DNA of 64,000 nt, taken from positions 124,001 through 188,000 of the forward strand of contig NC_083373.1 of NCBI RefSeq assembly GCF_029542785.1. The letters are read 5' to 3'. This document shows, piece by piece, positions 48,552 through 59,195 of this stretch. The stretch comes from Malassezia japonica (Eukaryota > Basidiomycota > Malasseziomycetes > Malasseziales > Malasseziaceae). How positions within the stretch are numbered: position 1 is the stretch's first letter; every line of letters starts with the position of its first letter. A program made the translations under genes and the position numbers. The notes beneath the pieces were generated by a model that had not been told where the DNA came from, searched no databases, and was given only the letters and a program-made list of their open reading frames with translations.

Positions 48552-51011
48552 ATGCCGCCGCCGTCCTTCTCGAGCGCGTCGGGCCTGAGCGCGCTGAATG
48601 TGTCGCGCGGCACGCTCGCGCTCGTCAAGGATGTATCTCAGAGCATACATAGTGCGATCGTGAAGGGCGGCGTGCCGGCACTCGACGCGGCGCGCAATAG
48701 CATCGCGGCGCTGCTCCAGGACACCAGTCTCGATGCCCCCCCCGCCGATAGCGACCTGCTAGCAAGCGCCGGGGCATACACCAGCAAGCCGAGCAATGCC
48801 GTGCGCTCGGCAATTGCAGAAAAGATCAACGCGGACATGATTGAGGCGTTTGAGAGCATCAAGGCGACGCCGGCTGTGCTGGACACGGTCGTCGCGCTGC
48901 TGGGCCTCTGTGCGCCGATCTTTGACGCAGCGATCATGGAGGGGTGGTGGGAGCGTGCGCTGTATCCCGCGCTGTGCTCAACTGCGCTCACGCCCCAGCA
49001 CGCCGAAGATGTGCGCATCCTCATCGTCTATACCATGATGGTGAGTCATCCAGAGAGCGGAAAAAGCATTGCCCAGCGTGTGCTGGATCTGTACGTGGAC
49101 GCCGCAAGCTCGCAGCAGGAACTCGTGCCGCTCCCGGAAGATTTTCAGGCGGAGCTTGGCGAGACGGAGGACGCGGAGGACGCGCCGCTTGAGGCGCCTG
49201 TGCGCGAGACGCGCGCGGAAATCGAGTGGCGGCGCACGCTCGAGATGGTCATTGCGTTGTACAGCACGCAGCGGCCGACCGCGTTCTTCGAGGTGCTTGC
49301 TTCGACACTCGGCAACGTGCAGTCCGAAGGGCCTGTCCTCTACCTCTTGGCGAGCTTTTTGCACGCCCAGTCGATGCACGCCTACTGCATTGCGTCGACG
49401 CCGCTGATGAACCGCGTCCTCGAGACACTCCTGCATACCTTCTCGACGCGCTCCATGTCGTTCGGCACCAAATGCCTTGTCATGGTGCTGCCCCACATTC
49501 CGCAGTACGTCGCCAAAGGCGGCGGCGGTGGCGTCCCGGCGCTCTTTGCGATTTACGGGCGCGCCGTAACCTGGCGGCGGGGTACCAGCGCAGATGGCCT
49601 GCCATCGTGCGTAACGCTGCTCTTTACGCTGCTCTACGGCCTTTTTCCGTGCAACCTGCTGGCCTTTTTGCGCGACGCAAAGGGCTACCTTGCCGAGCAT
49701 GCCAAGGTCGTCTTTGACGTGGCCGCGATGCGCGAGCGGTCTGTGACGATGCTGCGTGGCCACGCGGTGCACCCTTTGCTCGCCGAGGCCGACGCCACGA
49801 CCGAACTGACGAATTCCAAGCGCTGGGCGCAGCACGACGCGTCGGACCTCACCGCGTCGTGCATGTCGCTCTGCATCACCCCCAAAGACGACATCGCGAG
49901 CGCAGACGCTTTGCTCGACGACCACATCCCGGCGAGCGACGTCCTGCTGCGCACTGAGCACAAATTTGAGCTCTATCTCAAAGAACAGCTCCTTTTGCAC
50001 ATTGGGCGCCTGCACCGCGACCGTATCACCGATGCTGCGAGCGAGGCCGAGCACCAGAGCTTGTACCATACTGTGCGCACGTTGCGTGCGCAGCTCCTCA
50101 CCGCCCAAGGTCGCGCCGAGCGCCAGCGCCTCGAGTCGCAGGCCGCCAACAACCGCCACGTGCAGTGGGAGCGCGAGCTAAACACCAAGCTCAACACCTA
50201 CCGCGAGGAGCGGCGCTCATGGGGCGTCGAGACGAAGCAGCTGCAAAAGCAGCTGGCGGACTCGCAGGCGATGGTCGCGACGCAGGCGGCGCAGATCACC
50301 GAGATGGGCTCGCGCCTCTTTCAGCAGGACGAGGACCTGGCGCTTGCGCGACCCAAGCTCGAGCGTCTGCAAGAGTATGGAGAAAACGTGCGCAAGCTGA
50401 GCAACTGCTTGTCGGACTGGGAAGACGATCTCGACAAGTACGAGCTGCAAAGCCGCGAGATGGACAAGCTGCTCTCGTGGTGGGAAGAGATGGAACTCAC
50501 CGTGTCGAACAGCGAGGCGAATGCGAATCGCTACCGCGTGCTGCTAGAACAGCGGACCTCGGAAAATACACGCCTCAAGAGCGAGGTCGGGGCGCTACGT
50601 GCCGAGACGCAGCGGAATGCACAGCGCCTCGCGGCGAACCAGACATGGCTCCTCGAGGCGGTCGTCGCCCCCGCCAAAGACCGTGCGCAAGACACGCCGA
50701 TTGCCACGCCGAAGCAGCGCACGCCCAACACGCTCGAGGAGCTCGACACGTTGCGTGGCCGCAACCGCCACCTGGAGCTCGAGACGATGAACCTGCGTGC
50801 GCGCATTGAGCAGCTCGAGACCGAGGCGCTGATGCGCGATCGCAGCGCGCCCGTGCCCGGCCCCACGCCTGTGCCCGTGCCCGAGGCGGCGGGCGCGACG
50901 CTCTTTTCGCCCGACACGCTGCGTACCCCCCGTGATGCGGGCGTCGAGGACGAGAGTGTGCCGCCGCTGGAGCTGGGCTCGCCGGCGCATGGCCCTGTAC
51001 ATCTACAATGA
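48552..51011 (+). CDS. TSC1: Hamartin homologue TSC1
   Basis: Scaffold of the tuberous sclerosis complex that restrains Rheb-TORC1. Intronless, 819 aa. The N-terminal alpha-solenoid (about 90-380) includes IPQYVAKGGGGGVPALFAIY and LFTLLYGLFPCNLLAFLRDA, which is the recognisable hamartin region. From about 480 to 760 it is a long coiled coil (LYHTVRTLRAQLLTAQGRAE; ELNTKLNTYREERRSWG) used to bind tuberin. The C-terminus is Pro-rich. ATG at 48552 (MPPPSFSSASG). No TSC2 is visible in the window. Saccharomyces lacks this gene, most basidiomycetes are expected to keep it. Confidence 0.82.
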   Translation: MPPPSFSSASGLSALNVSRGTLALVKDVSQSIHSAIVKGGVPALDAARNSIAALLQDTSLDAPPADSDLLASAGAYTSKPSNAVRSAIAEKINADMIEAFESIKATPAVLDTVVALLGLCAPIFDAAIMEGWWERALYPALCSTALTPQHAEDVRILIVYTMMVSHPESGKSIAQRVLDLYVDAASSQQELVPLPEDFQAELGETEDAEDAPLEAPVRETRAEIEWRRTLEMVIALYSTQRPTAFFEVLASTLGNVQSEGPVLYLLASFLHAQSMHAYCIASTPLMNRVLETLLHTFSTRSMSFGTKCLVMVLPHIPQYVAKGGGGGVPALFAIYGRAVTWRRGTSADGLPSCVTLLFTLLYGLFPCNLLAFLRDAKGYLAEHAKVVFDVAAMRERSVTMLRGHAVHPLLAEADATTELTNSKRWAQHDASDLTASCMSLCITPKDDIASADALLDDHIPASDVLLRTEHKFELYLKEQLLLHIGRLHRDRITDAASEAEHQSLYHTVRTLRAQLLTAQGRAERQRLESQAANNRHVQWERELNTKLNTYREERRSWGVETKQLQKQLADSQAMVATQAAQITEMGSRLFQQDEDLALARPKLERLQEYGENVRKLSNCLSDWEDDLDKYELQSREMDKLLSWWEEMELTVSNSEANANRYRVLLEQRTSENTRLKSEVGALRAETQRNAQRLAANQTWLLEAVVAPAKDRAQDTPIATPKQRTPNTLEELDTLRGRNRHLELETMNLRARIEQLETEALMRDRSAPVPGPTPVPVPEAAGATLFSPDTLRTPRDAGVEDESVPPLELGSPAHGPVHLQ

Positions 51012-51042
51012 ATAGTCATGCCATGAAATGGATGTATCGATA

Positions 51043-51857
51043 CTACGCGTCTGCCGGCAGTGTCGCCCCGAGAATGGCCCCCCACTTGTTCATTAATACT
51101 CCTGCGCGCTCGCGGAAGTGAAACTGCTCGTCCTTGGGAATCTCGGGAAGCTGGTGGATGCGCTTCATCACCTTGCCGATCTTGGTCGCCTTAAGCTGCT
51201 CCGGTGTGATCTCGTCGTACGCCTCGACGATCTTGAGGGTGGCGTCCTGCGCCTCCATATCCTCCGGCTTGATCACGCCGTCCTTGCTGAGGAACGCACG
51301 CTGCAGCTTGTGGCGCCATTCGCGCACTTTTTTCGTCTGCGGGTCCAGCTCCTCTTCGTGCTCCTCCTTTGGCTCCTCTTTCGGCGCCTCTTCCGCCTCC
51401 TCCTTTCGCTTCTTGCGGCTGGCCGGCGCGGCGGGCTGCTTGCGCTTCTTGGTCGTGTCCTCGTCGTCGGCCGTTGCGAGTGCCGCCTCGTGGTCGTGCA
51501 CCGCCGCGGTCTGCTTCGCGTTCCAGCCGTGCGGGTCCTTGGCGATCTTGTACGCCTTCAGCAGATCGCTCGACTTTTTGTGCGACGCAATAAACGCGTC
51601 GATGCTCTCCTCCGTCAGGTGCGTCAAATCGCGCGCTGTCGCCCAGTGGCTGTGTGAGCTGCAAAAACGTACTAGTCCGCTGCCGGGAAGAAGCGAATCG
51701 TGAAGAGATTCGCGTTCTTGCTCGCCGGTTTTTCGCGGCACACGGCCGAAGGCACATCGGCATCATCCATAATGATCCCCGGCCACGCCGGGAACCCTTT
51801 GATTTTTGCCAGAACAACGTCGCCTACCTTGTACGACTCTTCTTCGACCACGGCCAT
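51043..51857 (-). CDS. PWWP protein with LEDGF-like C-terminal domain
   Basis: Chromatin reader, 263 aa, exons 51857-51673 and 51649-51043 (23-nt intron). The PWWP domain (about 8-95) reads YKVGDVVLAKIKGFPAWPGI, then FTIRFFPAADYHWATARDL across the intron. A Lys/Glu-rich linker follows, then a helical domain (WRHKLQRAFLSKDGVIKP; LKATKIGKVMKRIHQLPEIP) resembling the TFIIS-N/integrase-binding domain of LEDGF/HRP2. PWWP domains bind H3K36-methylated nucleosomes; a role with transcribed chromatin is inferred. I cannot name a single yeast orthologue (IOC4 and Pdp3 are the nearest ideas). Confidence 0.8.
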
Positions 51858-51901
51858 CGCTAAGCGGGGTCGATCGCGTGTGGCGCGGCATGCCGCAGTG
51901 T

Positions 51902-51907
51902 CACGTG
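51902..51907. promoter_or_regulatory. CACGTG box, PWWP/TOA1 promoter
   Basis: TCACGTG in the 162-bp divergent spacer between the PWWP gene (start 51857) and TOA1 (start 52020). Confidence 0.45.
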
Positions 51908-52019
51908 CTCATCAGATCGGGCGGCGCCGTCGCTCGCGCGGTTCGTCACGACGTCGGGCGTGTCGAGCAGCGGCGAGTGCATGCGCTGGGACAGTTTCCA
52001 GTTGCGGCAGTGAGCTGCG

Positions 52020-52617
52020 ATGAGCAACAAAGTAGTTTCATTGACATTCCGACACATCATCGACGATGTGATCGCGAATGTCCGCCAAGACTTTGAAGAT
52101 ATGGGCATCGAGAAGGAGGTGCTCGAGGAGCTGCAGCGGTCCTGGGAGGCGAAGCTCGTTGCGACGCAGGTGACCGAGTTCGACGGAGCCGGCGGCAGCT
52201 CGGCCGCACCGGGCGCGCGCCCGCCCGTGCAATACACCACGACGCCAGGCGTGGAGCCCGCCACGGCGCGCAACACCCGGGTCAAGTCCGAGCCAAAAGA
52301 CGACGCACAGGCCGACGAGAAAGAGAAGCCGGCGGCAGGGAAAAAGCGGAAGCACGAGGACGAGGACGAGGAGGCCAGCAACGAAATTGGGTCCGACCTC
52401 GACGACTCGGAGGAGGAGGACTTTGAGGGGAACGAGGATATGATGCTGTGTCTCTACGACAAGGTGCGTGTCCCTAACTAATCCAGGTCCAGCGCGTAAA
52501 GAACAAGTGGAAGTGCGTTCTGCGCGACGGCGTCGCCTCTATCGGCGGCCGCGACTACCTCTTTTCCAAGTGCAACGGGTAGGTACCCCACGCTCACCCA
52601 GCGAGTTCGAGTGGTAG
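52020..52617 (+). CDS. TOA1: TFIIA large subunit
   Basis: General transcription factor subunit that stabilises TBP on the TATA box. Exons 52020-52463, 52487-52578, 52602-52617, 183 aa. The N-terminal four-helix-bundle half reads FRHIIDDVIANVRQDFEDMG; the linker is acidic (KHEDEDEEASNEIGSDLDDS); the C-terminal beta-barrel half LCLYDKVQRVKNKWKCVLRD to KCNGEFEW is assembled across two 23-nt introns. The final exon supplies only the last four residues plus one base. It is short for the family because the central linker is reduced. Confidence 0.94.
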
Positions 52618-52633
52618 CACGTGGCACCACGTG
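52618..52633. promoter_or_regulatory. Paired CACGTG boxes before DPL1
   Basis: CACGTGGCACCACGTG immediately after the TOA1 stop codon. Two palindromes start 10 bp apart, as at 20918-20933; the 16-mers differ at one base. The DPL1 ATG lies 31 nt downstream. Confidence 0.55.
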
Positions 52634-52664
52634 AGACGACGTTCCCGGGTAACCCCTAGCGATC

Positions 52665-54343
52665 ATGGGTGGCTCGGGCGGCTCCAGCAGCAACTGGACC
52701 AACAGTATAGTGACGTACGACAATGGTGTGTTGCCTATAGACTAATTAAAGCTCGTACGGTTGCCTTGGTATGGGTCGTGCTGCACTTTGGCCGCCGCTG
52801 GCTCCGCGCGATCCGTGCAGAGGGTCTGACGGGTATCGTGCTCCAGGCGTACTCGGCCCTGGTGCAGCGCTTCGTGGGCCTCATGCTCAAGCTGCCCTCG
52901 AACAAGAGGCGCATGGACCGCGAGATGGGCGAGGCAACGACGACGCTCGAAAAGAGCCTCTTGCCCCCGTCGAGCGTGCCGACGGTGCGCACGCTGCCGG
53001 TGCACGGCCGCGACGAGGCGTGGATCGACAAGCAGCTCGCCGTACTGCAGCACCTCACCGGCGATGACAGCGGCGACTCGGAGCGCCAGTGGCGCGACGG
53101 CCACGTCTCCGGTGCGGTGTACCACGGCGGCGAGGAGCTGAACCGCGTGATCCTCGGTTGCTTTGCTCGCTTCCTCTTGTCCAACCCGCTGCACCCGGAG
53201 GTCTTCCCGGGTGTGCGTAAGATGGAGTCGGAAATCGTGGCGATGGCCCTGAGCATGTACAACGCGCCGCCAGGCGCCGCCGGCACCACGACCTCGGGCG
53301 GCACCGAGTCGATTCTGATGGCATGCAAGGCCGCGCGCGACTGGGGGCGCGCCGAGCGCGGAATCACCGAGCCGGAGATTGTGATCCCGACGAGCGCGCA
53401 CGTCGCCTTTGACAAAGCGGGCCAGTACTTTGGGCTCAAGGTGCGCCGCATCCCGGTCGACCGCATCACGCGCAAGGTCCGCATCGACGCGATGCACCGC
53501 GCGATCAACAGCCAGACGGTGCTGCTCGTGGGCAGTGCGCCCAACTTCCCCGACGGCATGATCGACGACATTGTCTCTATTGCCGCGCTCGCCAAACGCC
53601 ACGGCATCCTGTGCCATGTGGACTGCTGCCTCGGCTCGTTCCTTGTGCCGTTCCTCGACCGCGCGGGGTACGTCTCGGAGCCGTTTGACTTCCGTGTGGA
53701 TGGCGTTACGTCGATTTCCTGCGACACGCACAAGTACGGCTTCGGCCCCAAGGGTCTCTCGGTGGTGATGTACAGCACCGAGCGCATGCGCCGCTTCCAG
53801 TACTATGTCAACTCCAGCTGGGTCGGCGGTGTGTACGCGAGCCCGACGCTCGCTGGCTCGCGCCCCGGATCGATCATCGCCGCGACGTGGGCGGTGATGG
53901 TCGCCATGGGCCAGGACGGCTACACAAACTCTTGCAAGAGCATTGTCGGCGCTGCCAAGGACATTGAGCGCCGCGTGCGCCATGAGATCCCCGAGCTTAC
54001 CGTGCTCGGCAAGCCGCTCGTGAGCGTCGTGGCGATCGCCAGCGCCGGCACGCACAACATCTACGACGTGGGTGACCAAATGAGCAAGCGTGGCTGGCAC
54101 CTCAATGCGCTCGGTGGCGACGTGCCCGCGGTTCATCTCGCGTGCACGCGCCTGACGGTGCCGAGCGTGGACCAGTTCATTGCGGATCTCAAGGATGCGG
54201 TCGCGCACTCGCGCACTAAACCTGCGAAGCCCGGTACGATGGCGACGGTCTATGGGCTGGGCCAGAGCTCGGCGGTGGGCCCGATGCTCATCGGCGAGAT
54301 GGCTTCGCGCTTCGTGGATACGCTGTACAAGGTACAGCCGTAG
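52665..54343 (+). CDS. DPL1: Sphingosine-1-phosphate lyase
   Basis: PLP enzyme of the ER that cleaves phosphorylated long-chain bases, ending sphingolipid breakdown. Exons 52665-52725 and 52752-54343, 550 aa. A luminal N-terminus (WTNSIVTYDN) precedes a membrane helix (VALVWVVLHFG). The PLP domain has TTSGGTESILMACKAARDWG, HVDCCLGSFLVPFLDRAG and the Lys-bearing motif SISCDTHKYGFGPKG. The 26-nt intron has an atypical GTGTGT donor and ACTAAT near the acceptor; removing it gives a continuous protein from the first ATG. Confidence 0.93.
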
Positions 54344-54355
54344 CCCTAAAATACA

Positions 54356-56739
54356 TCATTGCACTGCGTTAGTTTTTTCTTCACGTACAGTAGAGCACTT
54401 GAACATCGCTCGTGGCAAACGCCAGGCCGCAGTGGGGACACTTGCGCTGCCTGGTCTGGATCCGCGCGTTGACGCACTGCTCGCAGAAGGTGTGCAGGCA
54501 GCGCGTAATGATCCGGTCGCGGTAGCGCTCCTTGCACGCCGAGCACTTGAGGAGCGAATCGAGGTACTCGAGCTGCGTATTATCGTCGCCGCGCTTGCGC
54601 GGCGCACCGGCGTTGGCATCGGCGACCTTGCGCTTCAGACGGCTCACCTCCTTGTCGAGGATCGCGGCGCGCTCCTCGGCGCGCACCTTCGCGCCGCTCT
54701 CTTCTGTGATCGTCGCGAGGTGCTGCGTGACGAGCTGCTCGGCGGTGGACTTGGCGCGCTCGGCCTCGGCCGCCTTGCGGCGCAGCACCGCACGGTCGCG
54801 GTCGACCTCGGCGAGCTTCGTCGTGTGCGCCTGCAGGCCGCGGCGGAGGAGCGTGATCTCCTTTTCGGCCTGCGTCAGCTGCTGCCCGAGGCCCTTCTCG
54901 GTCTCGGTGTAGCGCTCAATAACCTTGGCCTGGCGCTCGGCGCTGCGCGCAAGCGTGCGCTTCTCGGCATCGAGCGCATCCTTGGCGCGCATCGCGGCAA
55001 AGTACTTGTTGTCCGCTTTGGACTTTTCGGTGGTGAGGCGCAGAATTTTGTCCTCGAGCTTGGCGAGGTTGACGAGCTTTGCATTCGCCTGCTTCTCGAG
55101 CTGGTCATAGGCGCTGCTCAGGCGGTCGATCTCGTCGTAAAGAGTGGTGGTCGAGGCGCCCGACGCCTGGATCTCGAGGCGCGCTTTCTGCAGGCTGTCT
55201 TGCAGCGAGGCCCAGCGCGCCGCGACATCGTCCGCCGACGCAACATCCTCCGACGGCGTGCCGTCGTCGAGAAGCGCACGGAGGCGCGCAAGCTCGGCGT
55301 GCGCGTCGCTCACGTCGTGCAGCGCGAGCGCCGCCTTTTCCTCCTCGGCCTTTTTCAGCGCGGCCTCGAGCGCAGGCACGGCGTCCGTGCCGGGCTCGCT
55401 CTCGCTCAGCACCTGCACCGCGTGCGCGTCGCCTCGCAGCGCGGCGACTTGCAGTTGGAGACGATGCGCCTGCCCCTTCAAGGCCTCGATCCGCTCGTCT
55501 TTCGGCGCAAGGAGCGCCTTGAGCTCGTCGACCTGCGCAAACTTGACCGTGTCGCGTGCGCGGCGCTCGAGCATCTCGGCGTTGAGCTCGTCGCGCTGGC
55601 CACGCAGGCGCACAATGTCTGCATCGCGCGCCTTGAGCTGCTTCTGGAGCTCGTCGCTGTGTGTATTGGCCTGCGTCGAGGTCTGGTGCTGGAACTCGAG
55701 GCGGAACTCACGCAGCTCCTCGTTCTCCTTGTCCAGCGCAGCGTACGCGCTCCGCAGCCGCTCGGCCTCGTGCTGCAAAAAGACCATTTCCGCCTGTAGC
55801 TCGTGGTAGAGGGGGTGTGCGTTAATGCGCTCGTCCGGCAGCGACGTGAGTTGGAACGAGGTCGCGGCGAGCTCTTGCTTCACCCCGCCGAGCTCCTGGC
55901 GCACCTCGCCTATCTCGTCGAGGCGCGCCTTTGCGAGCTCGCGGAGCGTGACGAGCTCCTCTTCTGTCGCCGCATTCACCGCCGGGGCCTGCGCGTTTTC
56001 TGCGCGCTTTTCCGCCTGGGCCTTCTCCGCCTCGGCCGCGGCGATCTGGGCGGCCTCTGCGTCGCGCTGCGCCTTGCCGAGGGGGTCTTCGATCGTGCGG
56101 AGCGTGTCGCTTGCGGCGCGGTCGCGATGCTTTTCGGCAATGCGCAGCTGCTCTGTCACGCGGCTCGCCACCGCCTGTAGCCGCGCGAGCTCGGCATGGG
56201 CCGCGGCGAGCGTCTGGCGCAGCGCGCCCGACTCGGCCGCGAGCTGTGCGATACGTGTCTGGGCGGCGCCCACGTCGCTCGGCGCACGCGCGCCGTGCGC
56301 GGCGATGTGCGCAAGCACCTCACGCACGACCTGCGTGCGTGTCGCGAGCGCCGAAGCGTGCTCGGCCGCGCTCTGCTCGAGCGCCAGCGGCACGGCACCG
56401 ACCAAGGCGCTGCGGAGCCCTTCGCCGAGCACGTGCTCGTCGACGCCAGTCGTCCGGAGCGTTTCTACAAGCTGCGTTAGTCGCAGTACGCACCATATCC
56501 CAAAACTCGTTCACTGCGAGCACGCTCTTGCGCAGGCCCGCGACGTCGGCTTCGAGCGCATGCGCGGATTCCGTCGCACGCGCCGCGTCGCGTTTTGCTT
56601 CGCGCATCGCGCGGTAGATCGCCTCCTTGCGGAACTGCTCGAGGCCCGCATACGCAGGGCTCTCATCCTCTTCGCTCAGGTGCATGCGCTTCGCATCCCC
56701 CGCGTCCGGCGCGTCCGCCTGCGCCCGCTTGCGATCCAT
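54356..56739 (-). CDS. BRE1: E3 ubiquitin ligase BRE1
   Basis: RING ligase that, with Rad6, monoubiquitinates histone H2B. Exons 56739-56494, 56471-54389, 54363-54356, 778 aa. Nearly the whole protein is coiled coil; the C-terminal RING (about 725-763) reads CSACKERYRDRIITRCLHTF then CEQCVNARI and CPHCGLAF. The last intron (54364-54388, 25 nt, GTACGT to CTAACGCAG) leaves an 8-nt final exon, giving the ending DVQVLYLQ; unspliced RNA would stop at VLYCT. The spliced ending is closer to the usual family tail. N-terminal MDRKRAQADAPDAGDAKR carries a basic nuclear signal. Confidence 0.9.
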
Positions 56740-56762
56740 GAGGGAGGAAAAGACGCGACAGT

Positions 56763-56768
56763 CACGTG
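56763..56768. promoter_or_regulatory. CACGTG box, BRE1/Mmc1-like promoter
   Basis: TCACGTG within the 37-bp spacer between two divergent start codons (56739 and 56777). Confidence 0.45.
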
Positions 56769-56776
56769 TTACGGGA

Positions 56777-58966
56777 ATGCTCCGTGCTCGATCCATGAGC
56801 CGACTGGGCCTGCGGGGACTGGGCCGCGTGCGCTGCGCGCCGCGTGCGCTGCGTGGCGGCCGCTGGGTCTCGTCCGTGACACCAGCGCTGGATGTGGGTG
56901 CGCTGCGCGGCACACTCCAAGGGACCGCGCAGCTCTTTGCGCAGGACTCGGCGTGGCACGCACGCTTGGACGCGGCGGACGTCGCGCTGGATGCGCCGAT
57001 GCGCGCGCGGCGCGTCGCGTTTGTAGGCGCCGCATCGAGCGGCACGGCGCAGGTCGTGGATGCGCTCCTTGCCGAGCCGCACGATGCTGGCGTCTCGCGG
57101 GCGCTCCAAGCTAAGAGCGAGGCGGCGGCGCGCACCGACCGCGGCCTCGTGATCCGGTACGGCGAGCAAAGCAGCGCAGATGACACGCTCCTTGTCCCGC
57201 TGCCGTGGCTGCGCGACGGGCTGGAAATCGTCGAAATGCTCGACCCGACCGACAGCGCCGAAAGCCTCGAGACGCTCTACGGCGCGGACGCCGTTTTCTT
57301 CGTGACGGACCTCGAGGCGATGCAGGGCGTGCTCGCACCGGTGCCGGCACAGCGTACCTTGGCGCTGATCGAGCGCTTTGCGGGCAAGCCCGAGACATCG
57401 GTACTGATCAATCTCCCATGGCGCGCAGTCGGGCCCGACACTCCGGCGCCGGCAGGCGCAAGCGTCGCCAAGGCGGCCGAGATGCCAGACTGGGCGGCAC
57501 TCGGGCGCTCGGTCCGCGCCACACTCACTCCACGCATCCTCAACCTGCTTGCGTCGCAAGCCGCGCCGCTCGGCAGCGCGCCGCCGGGCGTCCATGTCGT
57601 CTCGTCCAGCCTCGCGGCGCATGCCAAGGCGCTGCTCGCGCCGCCGCCCGCGACAGCTGCGCCGGACGGCGCGGCGCGTACGCCGCCTGTGCGCGACGCG
57701 TGGCTCGCGTTTGCGGACGACTTTCGCGCAGCGCGTTTTCCGCCGCTCTATAATGCCGTCGTGCGCCCGTCGGACCCCACGACGCGCGTTGCGTACCTCG
57801 CTCGCGCTGCGATCGAGCAGGCGTCCGCCGCTGAGGCCGCCGAGGAAGAGCGCCTGCGCCTTGCCAACGGCTACGCCACCGTCCTTGCGTCAAGCGCCGA
57901 GCTGGCCATGAGCACGCTCGCGGAAAAGATTGTGCCGGACAGCGCGGGCAGCGAGCTTCCGTCGCCGGCGCATGTGCGCAAAGGCGACGCGTCCGCGTCA
58001 GTCGCCGGCTTCCTCGCCGACTCGCGCCATGAGGTCGAGGGGACGCTCGCGTCGCGCTTTGCGTGGTACAAGCTGCCGATGCGCATCGACGAGCTGCGCC
58101 TCGCCCTGCTCTACGCGGTCGGCCGTAGCTTTGGCACGGACCAAGAGGTGCGCCTCGCGTACGAGGCCGGGCAGCTGCGCGCGCTCGCAGCCACCGAGAC
58201 ACAGCGCACCGCCGACTCGCTCGCGGACCTCGCGCGGGGCGAAGAGCAGGCGCGCGCACAGCGCGACTCGGGCGCACTTGCAGACGCTGAGCCGTCGTTT
58301 AACAGTGCTACGCTGCAAAATGCGCTCGGTGCGTTCCGCGACGCACAGCTCGCGCCGATCCTCTCGCCGACGTGCCTCTCGGAGCCGGTCGTCCGCCGGC
58401 GCCGCCAGCTGCTCGAGGCCGGGGGGCCGATCGACCAGCTGACGGCACGGGCGCAGCGCGCGACGCTGCACGTCTATGCGTTCCTCGGCACGACGTACAC
58501 CCTGTGTGGGTACGGCGCACTGGCGCACAAGCGCCTGCACGTTGCAGCTCCGGCGGATGCGCCGCTGCCGGTGCAGACATGGGCCGACTTTTCTGCATCG
58601 TCCTGGACGCCATGGACGCCGCCCGCGTTCTTGAGCGAGCTTGCGGGCTATGCGGACGTGCTGGCCATTGCGCCGAGCACCGCGGGGGGGACGGCGCTGC
58701 TTGCGACCGCCGCCGCGGCGTGGTACCTGCAAGGGCGCTGGGCGAGCGCCAAGCGCAAGTTCTGGAAGGACTGGGACCGCATCGTTAGTGCCGTCGACCG
58801 CGACGCCAAGAGCGAGGTCACGGCGCTGCTCCGCTACGTGTTTGGCGCGCCGCTTGGCGCGTCGCGTGCGCTGCGTGATGCGGCTGTCGTGCGCGCGGTA
58901 GCGCACGAGGAGCGCGTCGAGCAGCTGCGCCGCGTACGTGCGGCGCTGCCGGACGAGCGGAAATAG
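56777..58966 (+). CDS. Mitochondrial Mmc1-like/degenerate P-loop protein
   Basis: Intronless, 729 aa. The N-terminus (MLRARSMSRLGLRGLGRVRC) is a strong mitochondrial leader. A Rossmann-like start RRVAFVGAASSGTAQVVDAL (about 75-95) has the shape of a P-loop but lacks the GK(S/T) ending, so GTP binding is doubtful. It continues with VFFVTDLEAMQGVL. The middle is helical (LANGYATVLASSAELAMSTL), and a hydrophobic segment near 635-655 (GTALLATAAAAWYLQGRW) may be a membrane anchor. This arrangement recalls the fungal Mmc1-type, dynamin-like inner-membrane proteins, but I recognise it only by architecture. Function should be treated as unproven. Confidence 0.5.
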   Translation: MLRARSMSRLGLRGLGRVRCAPRALRGGRWVSSVTPALDVGALRGTLQGTAQLFAQDSAWHARLDAADVALDAPMRARRVAFVGAASSGTAQVVDALLAEPHDAGVSRALQAKSEAAARTDRGLVIRYGEQSSADDTLLVPLPWLRDGLEIVEMLDPTDSAESLETLYGADAVFFVTDLEAMQGVLAPVPAQRTLALIERFAGKPETSVLINLPWRAVGPDTPAPAGASVAKAAEMPDWAALGRSVRATLTPRILNLLASQAAPLGSAPPGVHVVSSSLAAHAKALLAPPPATAAPDGAARTPPVRDAWLAFADDFRAARFPPLYNAVVRPSDPTTRVAYLARAAIEQASAAEAAEEERLRLANGYATVLASSAELAMSTLAEKIVPDSAGSELPSPAHVRKGDASASVAGFLADSRHEVEGTLASRFAWYKLPMRIDELRLALLYAVGRSFGTDQEVRLAYEAGQLRALAATETQRTADSLADLARGEEQARAQRDSGALADAEPSFNSATLQNALGAFRDAQLAPILSPTCLSEPVVRRRRQLLEAGGPIDQLTARAQRATLHVYAFLGTTYTLCGYGALAHKRLHVAAPADAPLPVQTWADFSASSWTPWTPPAFLSELAGYADVLAIAPSTAGGTALLATAAAAWYLQGRWASAKRKFWKDWDRIVSAVDRDAKSEVTALLRYVFGAPLGASRALRDAAVVRAVAHEERVEQLRRVRAALPDERK

Positions 58967-59195
58967 CATACAAGATGCGTACTATACTACAGACTAGACA
59001 GGCGACAATGTCGTGACATCCGGCAGGGAGGTCGGCGCTGCGGACGTGGCCGCGGTGCGGCCGTCGATGCAGCGTGCATCGCGCGCGGTCTTGCTCGCAC
59101 CCGCGCTGGGGCGGCCGTGCGGCCGCTTGCATGCGACACGGCGGCACCACCGCCTTTTATTTCGCCGGCGTGCGGCACAGTGCCTCTCTTGCCCC

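Noticed and set aside
58990..59195. Short minus-strand frames (63-77 codons) downstream of RPB10
   Set aside because: Arg/Ala/Pro-rich, overlapping the RPB10 last exon, no family resemblance or intron-defined structure. Listed as unproven rather than annotated.
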